Source of the DNA: Candidatus Methanimicrococcus labiotermitis
Lineage (GTDB): Archaea > Halobacteriota > Methanosarcinia > Methanosarcinales > Methanosarcinaceae
Reading direction: 5' to 3'
DNA length: 46,319 bases
Assembly (NCBI GenBank): GCA_009784005.1
Contig: WRCE01000013.1
Span: forward strand, 1-46,319
Every line of letters starts with the position of its first letter. The stretch's first letter is position 1. Position numbers and translations under genes: made by a program. The notes below the pieces were generated by a model. That model searched no databases. It saw only the letters and a list, made by a program, of their open reading frames with translations, and was not told the origin of the DNA. Below are positions 40,338 through 46,319 of the stretch, piece by piece.

Positions 40338-41660
40338 ATGCTTACAATCATTACAGGCGCTCAGTTCGGCGATGAAGGAAAAGGAAAAATCGTTGACCAC
40401 TTAGCGGAAAATTATGACATTGTCGCCCGTTTTCAAGGCGGCGACAATGCGGGCCACACCGTTGTTGTCGGCGATGAGGTTTACAAAGTCCACCAAATTC
40501 CGTCAGGCATTTTGGTCGGAACGAATGCGCTTATCGGCCCGGGCGTTGTTTTGAATCCGTTTTCGCTGACAGAAGAGATGAAGATGCTTCAAGACCGCGG
40601 TATTGTTATCACAAATGAGAATTTCGGCATTGACACAAAAGCCAGTTTGATCATGCCGTATCATATTTCAATGGACATTCTGTCGGAAGCCTCGCGGAAA
40701 AACAGAGTCGGAACGACTCAAAAAGGCATCGCGTACGCGTACGCCGACCGAGTCCTGAGAAACGAAATCCGATTGGGCGACCTGTTTGATGAAGACCGGT
40801 TCTACCAAAAATTGAATGCGATACTGCCGGCGAAAAAAGAAGTCATCGCCAAACTCGGCGGCAACCCGTATGACCTTTTCCCGGATGAAGAGGCGAAACG
40901 TCTCCTCAAAATCGGCAAGGAACTACAGCACTACGCCGTTGACGTTTCGTATGTCATCAACTCCTCCCTCCGCGCCGGCAAAAAAGTTCTCGCCGAAGGC
41001 GCGCAGGGCGCTCTTTTAGATGTCGTCCACGGGACACAAAAATACGTGACGTCTTCTTCCACAATTGCCGGTTCCGCTTGCACCGGCCTCGGCATCGGTC
41101 CGTCTCAGGTGACAAAAACAATCGGTTTGGTGAAAGCCTACGTCACCCGCGTCGGCAACGGCCCATTCCCGACAGAATTAACGGACGCGGACGGCGAACA
41201 TATGGTCACCGTCGGCAACGAATTCGGAACAACAACCGGCCGAAAGAGACGCTGCGGCTGGCTGGACATGCCGCTTTTGAAAAAGTCCGCAAATTTAAAC
41301 GGCTACACCGAATTGGTATTAACAAAACTTGACGTTTTGTCCGGCCTTGAAACAATCAAAATCTGCGCCGCATACGATTTAGACGGCGAGCGCATTGATT
41401 ATCCGCCTTCTCTGTCTGAAGATTTGGAGCGCTGCGTTCCCGTTTATACGGAAAACGACGGGTGGGACGAAACGCTTGGAGAAATCCGCAACTTCTTCGA
41501 TTTGCCCCCCAACGCGCGGAAATTCGTAGAATATATAGAGAAGAAAAACGGTATCCCGTTCAGCTACATTTCTGTCGGCCCGAAAAGAGAACAAATAATT
41601 AAAATGGATGTTCGGCGCCGTGACGTGAGATACAATCCGATTATGAGGCCGCTGTTTTGA
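40338..41660 (+). CDS. purA: Adenylosuccinate synthetase PurA
   Basis: PurA condenses IMP and aspartate with GTP to make adenylosuccinate in AMP synthesis. The 440-residue protein has the GDEGKGK phosphate loop at 11-17 (preceded by GAQF, where many have GTQW), GGDNAGHTV, the IMP-binding GTTQKGIAYAYADR region, EGAQGALLD, YVTSSSTIAGSACTGLGIGPS, and TTGRKRRCGWLDMP near 300. Length is usual for the family. No strong Shine-Dalgarno lies before the ATG, and the upstream 12 bases are AT-rich, so a leaderless or near-leaderless transcript is possible. Confidence 0.96.
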   Translation: MLTIITGAQFGDEGKGKIVDHLAENYDIVARFQGGDNAGHTVVVGDEVYKVHQIPSGILVGTNALIGPGVVLNPFSLTEEMKMLQDRGIVITNENFGIDTKASLIMPYHISMDILSEASRKNRVGTTQKGIAYAYADRVLRNEIRLGDLFDEDRFYQKLNAILPAKKEVIAKLGGNPYDLFPDEEAKRLLKIGKELQHYAVDVSYVINSSLRAGKKVLAEGAQGALLDVVHGTQKYVTSSSTIAGSACTGLGIGPSQVTKTIGLVKAYVTRVGNGPFPTELTDADGEHMVTVGNEFGTTTGRKRRCGWLDMPLLKKSANLNGYTELVLTKLDVLSGLETIKICAAYDLDGERIDYPPSLSEDLERCVPVYTENDGWDETLGEIRNFFDLPPNARKFVEYIEKKNGIPFSYISVGPKREQIIKMDVRRRDVRYNPIMRPLF

Positions 41661-42176
41661 AGCGGCTTTCCGGCCATCATTTGATTCGATTCAACCATTT
41701 GTTTGATTCAATTCACCCTTGGTTTGATTCGATTCGGTCGTTTTGTATTCGCTTCCGTCTTTTCCTTTATCCTTTATTTTCTTCTCTGTCCCTTTCAGAC
41801 AATAATCTTTTTATACCTTCAGTCTATTGAAATGTCCATTTGAGTCCTTATTATTCAAGTTATCCAGTTTCGGCCACTGAGGAGCTTGGAATAAAATTCA
41901 AAAAACCGTTCAGTGCTTCAGCCAGCGTTGCATTGGATGTCTCACATAATCCGAACGAACCTGTCAAACACTTTCAGGCTTCATTTGAAGAAAACTGAAA
42001 AAGCGGGACGTTTGCAAAAATTTCCGCGTGCGGAGACGCCGCATCCGGAACAGTTGCTGAGCACCTGCTTTTTTGACGCTTTCACAAGATGAAGTAGATT
42101 ATACTGTTTTGACAGATTTGACGCGCCGGTTTTTAACCGCCCGCGGCGAGATTATCAATTAAATAAGGAGATATGA
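41661..42176. other. Gap between purA and the S19e operon
   Basis: Begins with degenerate TTTGATTCGATTCAAC repeats (41690-41745), then a TATA-like CTTTTTATACC (41807-41817), then about 300 bases that look like fragmented coding sequence. The last few bases, AAGGAG at 42165-42170, are the ribosome-binding site of S19e. Confidence 0.55.
41870..42162 (+). pseudogene. Possible decayed gene upstream of S19e
   Basis: Frame switches are needed to read it, but several stretches look like protein: TEELGIKFKKPFSASASVAL and the following DVSHNPNEPVKHFQASFEEN (ends 41996), PHPEQLLSTCFF near 42037-42075, and LSQDEVDYTVLTDLTRRFLTA (about 42083-42145) ending in GEIIN and a TAA at 42160-42162. Such codon-like stretches in adjacent frames are what a frameshifted old gene leaves. 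I do not recognise the family. It lies directly upstream of S19e behind a TATA-like box. Confidence 0.35.
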
Positions 42177-42626
42177 ATGACTACAGCATACGATGTTCCT
42201 GCGGCAGACCTGATTAACAGAGTCGCGGACAAATTTAAAGAAAACGACAAAATCAACCCCCCTGAATGGGCTGAGTTTGTCAAGACAGGCGTTCACAAAG
42301 AATTCCCGCCCGTTCAAGAAAACTGGTGGTACATCAGATGCGCCGCCGTTCTTCGAACCGTTTACATGGACGGCCCTATCGGCGTTGAGAGACTTTGTTC
42401 CGTTTACGGCGGAAAGCAGGACCGCGGGTCCAAACCCTCCAGAAAAGCAAAAGGCAGCGGCTCAATCATCAGAAAAGCCGTTCAGCAGCTGGAAGCCGCC
42501 GGATACGTTCAAACCGCCAAAACCGGAAGAACCGTTGCCGGTCCGGGCAGAGCATTGCTCGACAACACAGCGCACGAATTGAAAGGAGAACTCCTTGAAA
42601 AGTACCCCGGGCTTAAGAATTATTGA
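42177..42626 (+). CDS. rps19e: 30S ribosomal protein S19e
   Basis: S19e is an archaeal/eukaryotic small-subunit protein. The 149-residue protein has the family signatures [46 protein letters not shown] and the [20 protein letters not shown] helix followed by GR-rich residues. The start at 42177 has AGGAG (42166-42170) six bases before it; another ATG at 42173 is out of this frame. First gene of the archaeal translation/chaperone cluster, with the PDCD5 gene 60 bases on. Confidence 0.95.
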   Translation: MTTAYDVPAADLINRVADKFKENDKINPPEWAEFVKTGVHKEFPPVQENWWYIRCAAVLRTVYMDGPIGVERLCSVYGGKQDRGSKPSRKAKGSGSIIRKAVQQLEAAGYVQTAKTGRTVAGPGRALLDNTAHELKGELLEKYPGLKNY

Positions 42627-42685
42627 TTCAAAAAGCCATGTTAAATTGAAATTCATTCAGACGAATTGACAGAGGTGTTTTAATA

Positions 42686-43030
42686 ATGGATAATGAGCTT
42701 GAAGAAATCCGCCGCAGAAAACTTGCGCAAATGCAAGAACAAAAGGCACAGATGAACCCGGAACAAGCGGCGTATCAGCAAGAACAAGCAAAGTCTGAGA
42801 TGGAAGCCCGAAAACAAGAGCTTCTTCGAAAAATCATGACACCCGAAGCCCGCGAACGTTTAACGACGCTGCGCATGTCTCGTCCGGCGCTGGTCGAACA
42901 GTTGGAAATTCAGCTGATTTCGCTTGTGCAAAGCGGCCGTCTTCAAAATATGATTGATGACGAACAGTTAAAACAGCTGCTCACACAGGTTCAGCCGCCG
43001 AAGAGGGAAACCTCCATTAAAAGAATGTAA
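42686..43030 (+). CDS. DNA-binding protein of the PDCD5 family
   Basis: A 114-residue helical protein. MDNELEEIRRRKLAQMQEQ, the AYQQEQAKSEMEARKQELLRKIMTPEARERLTTLRMSRPALVEQLEIQLISLVQSG segment, and the EQLKQLLTQVQPPKRE ending match the archaeal PDCD5 (TFAR19) family, which binds DNA. It regularly follows S19e in archaea. GAGGTGTTTT precedes the start. Confidence 0.93.
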   Translation: MDNELEEIRRRKLAQMQEQKAQMNPEQAAYQQEQAKSEMEARKQELLRKIMTPEARERLTTLRMSRPALVEQLEIQLISLVQSGRLQNMIDDEQLKQLLTQVQPPKRETSIKRM

Positions 43031-43080
43031 AACCAAATCGTTGATGAAAATTCAGTATTAATAACTTGTAATCAGCTGAC

Positions 43081-43710
43081 GTGTTAATTGTGAAAGCTCA
43101 TGTTTTGTTCAGCGGCGGGAAAGACAGTGCCCTGTCAGCCCTTCTCCTTGAACCGTACTTTGAAATTCAGCTTGTGACCTGTCACTTCGGCATCCTGCCG
43201 ACAGGCGAAACAGCAAGCGAAATTGCCAAAGAGTTGGGCTTTACGCATGAAATACTCCGACCGGACATGAAAATATTGGAAGACGCGGCCGAAATCATCA
43301 AAAAGGATGGATTTCCAAACGCAGCCATCAATTACATCCACCGCCGGGCGCTTGAGCTGCTTGCCAAAAAGGATGAAGTCGAACTGATTGCCGACGGCCT
43401 GAGACGCGATGACCGCGTTCCGCGCTTGGAGCATTCCGAAATTCAGAGTTTTGAAGACAAACACAAAATTCTGTATTGCAGTCCCTTAATGGGATTCGGC
43501 CGCCTCACGATTAACAAAATGCTTGAATCCAATCTCATCATCACCGAAGAGGAAAGCGCCGCCATCTTGAAGTGCGATTACGAAGCCGAACTTCGCGAAT
43601 ATTTGCGCCGTGAAATCGGCGAAGAAGAAACGCGAAAACATTTCCCGGCATCACACAAGCAATCACGCGTGATTTCAAGAATCAGGCATGAACACAAAAA
43701 TCAGGTATGA
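43081..43710 (+). CDS. Adenine nucleotide alpha-hydrolase superfamily PP-loop ATPase
   Basis: A 209-residue protein with the PP-loop signature FSGGKDSAL near the N-terminus, the fold of N-type ATP pyrophosphatases such as asparagine synthetase and tRNA-modification enzymes. Other features: VTCHFGILPTGET, the DGLRRDDRVPRLEHSEIQSFE segment and CSPLMGFGR. It is found in this same operon position in Methanosarcina relatives, between PDCD5 and L39e, but its substrate is unknown to me. The start is GTG 43081 or GTG 43090; the former is used here. The last codons are repeated downstream (ATTTCAAGAATCAGGCATGA). Confidence 0.8.
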   Translation: MLIVKAHVLFSGGKDSALSALLLEPYFEIQLVTCHFGILPTGETASEIAKELGFTHEILRPDMKILEDAAEIIKKDGFPNAAINYIHRRALELLAKKDEVELIADGLRRDDRVPRLEHSEIQSFEDKHKILYCSPLMGFGRLTINKMLESNLIITEEESAAILKCDYEAELREYLRREIGEEETRKHFPASHKQSRVISRIRHEHKNQV

Positions 43711-43731
43711 TTTCAAGAATCGGGCATGAAA
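43675..43731. repeat. Duplicated 3' end of the PP-loop gene
   Basis: GATTTCAAGAATCAGGCATGA within the coding region is followed 36 bases on, across the stop, by GATTTCAAGAATCGGGCATGA with one change. Confidence 0.85.
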
Positions 43732-43812
43732 AGGCGCTCAGAAAATCAGTTTAACAAACGGAAACGAACAATTCAAATTCAACTTTATCAAATCATAAAT
43801 CAGGTGTTTGAA

Positions 43813-43968
43813 ATGAGTAAGAACTTAAAAGGACAGAAGAAAAGACTCGCGAAGGCGCACGTCCAAAACGCGCGCGTTCCGGTTTGGGTCATCATCAAGA
43901 CCAAGAGAAACGTTACATCTCACCCCAAGAGACGCCACTGGAGAAGATCCAGCATGCGCTTGAAGTAA
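43813..43968 (+). CDS. rpl39e: 50S ribosomal protein L39e
   Basis: A 51-residue very basic protein, [20 protein letters not shown] and on, with the conserved [29 protein letters not shown] ending. CAGGTG lies six bases before the ATG at 43813. Archaeal L39e lies in the exit-tunnel region of the large subunit. The longer frame from 43726 has no support. L31e follows 37 bases on. Confidence 0.97.
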   Translation: MSKNLKGQKKRLAKAHVQNARVPVWVIIKTKRNVTSHPKRRHWRRSSMRLK

Positions 43969-44005
43969 CGGGATGTTGAAGCTGACAAATTATCAGGTGA
44001 TTAAA

Positions 44006-44275
44006 ATGGCAGAAGACATTGTTAAAGAACAAATCTACACCATCCCGCTCCGCGGCGTGAAAGTTGCCCCCAGATGGAAAAGGGCAAACAAGGCAATGGC
44101 GATTATCAGAGCCTATCTTGTGAGACATATGAAAGCAGAAGCCGATATGATTAAAATCGACACATCAATCAATGAACGCGTTTGGGAAAGGGGCTGTGAA
44201 AAGCCGCCGTCCTTTATTCGCGTGAGAGCGGCAAAATACGCAGACGGAGAAGTGCAGGCTGAATTGGCAGCCTGA
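44006..44275 (+). CDS. rpl31e: 50S ribosomal protein L31e
   Basis: An 89-residue protein starting [20 protein letters not shown], with [23 protein letters not shown], the typical L31e core. Start ATG 44006 follows CAGGTGATTAAA; the earlier in-frame ATG 43973 is not preceded by such a signal. It continues the archaeal L39e-L31e-eIF6 order. Confidence 0.96.
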   Translation: MAEDIVKEQIYTIPLRGVKVAPRWKRANKAMAIIRAYLVRHMKAEADMIKIDTSINERVWERGCEKPPSFIRVRAAKYADGEVQAELAA

Positions 44276-44326
44276 TTTTTTTCGTAAACGCGCTGATGCC
44301 GTTGATAAATAAAAAATGAGAATATT

Positions 44327-44980
44327 ATGCAAACAATAAACGTCATGGATACGCCGGTCATCGGGGTTTTTTCCACGTGTACCGAAGAGATCTGTTTGGT
44401 TCCCCACGGAACGCGGGCCGAAGTTATTCCGCAAATCGAGAAAAGGCTCGGCGTGACCGTTCACAAGTGCTTCATCAATGACAGCACTTTGGTCGGTTCA
44501 CTCTGCCGAGGCAACTCCAGCGGATTTCTGGTTCCGGAAAGCGCGAGAACAAACGATCTTGAGAAACAACTCGGAAAACCCGTGCGCCGCCTTCCCGGGA
44601 AATTGAATGCCGTCGGAAACATTTTGCTTGCCAACGATACGGCCGGTCTGGTTCATCCCGAACTCCCCGACAATATCGTAAAATTCATCACCGACACACT
44701 TAAAATCGACGTGATGAAAGGAACAATCGCAGGCATTAAGACGGTCGGCATGGCCGGCTGTGTGACCAATAACGGACTTTTGGTCAGCCCCGGCATTACA
44801 GAAGAAGAGAAAGCGGTTTTAGAGAAGCTTTTCGGCTTTGAACCGGTTGTCGGCAGCGTCAACTTCGGGTCCCGTATGGTCGGTTCCGGCATTTTGGCAA
44901 ACACCAAAGGCTATTTGGCCGGCGGCGAAACCAGCGGTTACGAGCTTGGCAGAATCTCGACAGCTTTGGGATTCCAGTAA
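44327..44980 (+). CDS. Translation initiation factor 6 (aIF6)
   Basis: aIF6 binds the large subunit and prevents premature subunit joining. The 217-residue protein has five-fold pseudo-repeated alpha/beta motifs; recognisable segments are CTEEICLVPHG, FINDSTLVGSLCRGNSSGFLVP, GNILLANDTAGLVHPEL, GCVTNNGLLVSPG and GSRMVGSGILANTKGYLAGGETSGYELGRIS. No strong Shine-Dalgarno lies before the ATG. The stop region seeds a degenerate 25-bp array. Confidence 0.95.
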   Translation: MQTINVMDTPVIGVFSTCTEEICLVPHGTRAEVIPQIEKRLGVTVHKCFINDSTLVGSLCRGNSSGFLVPESARTNDLEKQLGKPVRRLPGKLNAVGNILLANDTAGLVHPELPDNIVKFITDTLKIDVMKGTIAGIKTVGMAGCVTNNGLLVSPGITEEEKAVLEKLFGFEPVVGSVNFGSRMVGSGILANTKGYLAGGETSGYELGRISTALGFQ

Positions 44981-45075
44981 ATCCGAGGATTAACGATTCC
45001 GCAAATCAGCGGGATGACAAATTCCGTAAATCCGAAAGATTACAGATTCCGTAAATTCGCGGGATTACCGAATTC
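44971..45075. repeat. 25-bp degenerate array seeded in the aIF6 3' end
   Basis: Four to five units of ATTCCGTAAATCCGAGGATT plus AACG. The first holds the codons for FQ and the TAA (44978-44980). Confidence 0.85.
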
Positions 45076-45144
45076 CCCGAATTTATCAACTCTCAAATTT
45101 ATCAATCATCAGAACAAATACAATCAATAAGAGTGGTGAACACA

Positions 45145-45321
45145 ATGACAAACTTTGAAATTACAGGAAAATTTAAACCCGGCTTTTACTGGGAAAATTT
45201 TACCAAGACAATTGAAAGTGAAAATGAAAAGAATGCGCGTGAAAAAATCCTTTCCATTATGGGAAGCAAACACGGTCTGAAAAGACGCTGCATTGTCATT
45301 GAAGCTGTTTCAGAGGTCTGA
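45145..45321 (+). CDS. 50S ribosomal protein L18Ae (LX)
   Basis: A 58-residue protein (MTNFEITGKFKPGFYWENFTK through KHGLKRRCIVIEAVSEV) matching archaeal LX/L18a/L20a. ATG 45145 follows GGTGAACACA; a GTG at 45133 is in frame. Prefoldin alpha follows after two bases. Confidence 0.93.
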   Translation: MTNFEITGKFKPGFYWENFTKTIESENEKNAREKILSIMGSKHGLKRRCIVIEAVSEV

Positions 45322-45323
45322 TT

Positions 45324-45728
45324 ATGGCAATCAGTGAACAAGAAACCCGCCAAATGGTCGCGGAGTATCAAGAATACCAGCGAACCGTTGAGTCAATCAA
45401 GGAGCAAATGGCGATGGTCAGAAACACTTTGGCCGGCTGTGAAAGCTCGATTTCCACGATTACCGCCCTCAAAGAAGCGGCGGCAAGCGGCGGTTACGAA
45501 TCAGTAATTCCCGTCGGCTCCGGCTGTTTTGTTCACGCTGAAATCCGTGACTTTTCAAAAGTAATCGTCAACGTCGGCTCCGGTGCCAACATCGAGAAAA
45601 ACGTTGATGACGCTCTCGCTTTCCTCAAAGAAAGAAAGAGCAAACTTGAGAAAATGACTCAGGATCTCAATGAGTCCTTTGAAAGAATTATTCAAAACAT
45701 GAAACGGATTGAATCTTTGATCAGTTAA
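45324..45728 (+). CDS. pfdA: Prefoldin alpha subunit
   Basis: Prefoldin is the jellyfish-shaped ATP-independent chaperone that passes unfolded proteins to the thermosome; alpha forms the central dimer. The 134-residue protein has two long coiled-coil helices (about 1-50 and 85-134) around a beta hairpin (VIPVGSGCFVHAEIRDFSKVIVNVGSGANIEK). The spacing of two bases from LX indicates cotranscription. It ends the translation cluster; ftsY, its common neighbour in related genomes, is not here. Confidence 0.95.
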   Translation: MAISEQETRQMVAEYQEYQRTVESIKEQMAMVRNTLAGCESSISTITALKEAAASGGYESVIPVGSGCFVHAEIRDFSKVIVNVGSGANIEKNVDDALAFLKERKSKLEKMTQDLNESFERIIQNMKRIESLIS

Positions 45729-45736
45729 TTCCGATC

Positions 45737-45806
45737 AAAATCAATCCTTTTTTACTCTTTTTTCAATCCTTTTCAATCTGTTTTCAATCTGTTTTCAATC
45801 TATTTA
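45737..45806. repeat. Short TTTTCAATCTG repeats at the end of the operon
   Basis: Five imperfect 11-bp units, with TTTTTTCAATCC variants, between the convergent prefoldin and phosphoribosyltransferase genes. Confidence 0.75.
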
Positions 45807-45829
45807 AACAGATATTTTAAAACGATCCG

Positions 45830-46319
45830 TTATTTAAAAAAGAGCGGCAGCTCTTGAAGATAAATCAAATCCTTGCGGCCGATGGCATCTCCTTCCGCCA
45901 GAATCGCCGCTTTGCCCGCAACGATGCCCCCCGCTTTTTTGCATAATTCCTCCAGCGCAATCATGGATTCGCCCGTGCTGACAACATCGTCCACCAGCAA
46001 AACGCGTTTATCTTTGAGATATTCCATGTCGCCGATATCCAAATAAAGCGTTTGGACTTTTTCGGTTGTGATGGATTTGACATTGATTGCCGCCGGGTCG
46101 CGCATATAAAGTTTCTTGCTTTTGCGGGCTAAAATGTATTTTTTGCCGGACTGGCGGGACATTTCATAAGCCAGCGGAATGCCTTTGGATTCCGCGGTCA
46201 GCAAAACGTCATGTTCCGGCAATCTTTTGATCAATTCGGATGCGCAGGCAACCGTCAGCTCGACATCCGAAAAAATGACGAAGCCGGCAATGTCCAAATG
46301 TTCATTGACGGGACAAATC
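45830..46319 (-). CDS. Phosphoribosyltransferase (5' end outside the window)
   Basis: The frame is open to the window edge (upstream codons read ICPVNEHL before DIAGF), so the N-terminus lies outside; the TTG at 46297 is not the true start. The PRPP-binding motif is RVLLVDDVVSTGESMIAL, and AESKGIPLAYEMS...KYILARKSKK is the substrate-side loop of adenine/hypoxanthine-type enzymes. It resembles the adenine phosphoribosyltransferase-like proteins of methanogens used in purine salvage. The C-terminus ends PLFFK. It converges with prefoldin alpha. Confidence 0.88.
   Translation of the reverse strand, partial: ICPVNEHLDIAGFVIFSDVELTVACASELIKRLPEHDVLLTAESKGIPLAYEMSRQSGKKYILARKSKKLYMRDPAAINVKSITTEKVQTLYLDIGDMEYLKDKRVLLVDDVVSTGESMIALEELCKKAGGIVAGKAAILAEGDAIGRKDLIYLQELPLFFK

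Overview
The window looks like a chromosomal segment of a methylotrophic methanogen of the Methanosarcinaceae, most like the gut-living genus Methanimicrococcus. The assignment rests on a methanogenesis marker 8 protein (DUF2099), a DUF1638 protein, an MtaA/MtbA-type methyltransferase overlapping a corrinoid protein, a PAN proteasome ATPase, archaeal SepF, a GHMP-type shikimate kinase, an Sm-like protein and the classic archaeal S19e-PDCD5-L39e-L31e-eIF6-LX-prefoldin cluster. A large beta-helix, adhesin-like surface protein also fits a host-associated methanogen. The genus is an inference from gene content and was not tested by alignment.

Layout. 1-8.6 kb: 5'-truncated uvrA, DUF1638 protein, UPF0280 protein (-), LL-diaminopimelate aminotransferase (-), marker 8, geranylgeranyl-reductase-type flavoprotein. 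8.7-13.9 kb: Ski2-like helicase, DUF3467 protein, Sm-like protein, and a Lys/Ala/Pro-repeat protein ending in a winged helix and a four-Cys cluster. 13.9-20.2 kb is accessory in character: intrinsic-type terminators, tRNA-Glu, a DUF805 membrane protein, a TIR-like protein, the adhesin, CutA, and about 1.6 kb of repeat-filled DNA with a 49-bp inverted repeat. 20.2-24.2 kb: PAN (-) diverging from cbiQ-cbiO. 24.8-30.7 kb: methyltransferase/corrinoid pair, FtsY, Trm1, a cupredoxin-like lipoprotein. 30.7-32.0 kb has no convincing gene and carries REP-like hairpins. 32.0-41.7 kb: winged-helix protein, DUF2110, DJ-1/PfpI, PurE, QueG-like Fe-S protein, chorismate mutase and shikimate kinase (-), PUA protein, SepF, ZPR1, PurA. 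41.7-45.7 kb: a possible decayed gene and then the translation/chaperone operon. The window closes inside a phosphoribosyltransferase gene (-).

The most unusual property is the density of tandem repeats between genes. At least nine genes end inside the first unit of an array: the unit consists of the gene's last codons, its stop codon and a few following bases, then repeats downstream (uvrA, UPF0280, geranylgeranyl reductase, DUF805, TIR-like, corrinoid protein, shikimate kinase, PP-loop protein, eIF6). Other arrays run up to start codons. Coding sequences carry similar expansions, but with units of 12, 15, 18 or 78 bp that keep the frame, while intergenic units of 13, 14, 22, 28 and 110 bp often do not. 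One replication- or repair-linked expansion process filtered by selection on reading frames would explain this.

Most genes are housekeeping: DNA repair, lysine, purine and aromatic amino-acid synthesis, lipid reduction, protein targeting, translation, cobalt uptake and cell division. Cobalt import and corrinoid methyl transfer are linked in methylotrophic methanogenesis. No CRISPR array, insertion sequence or prophage was seen.
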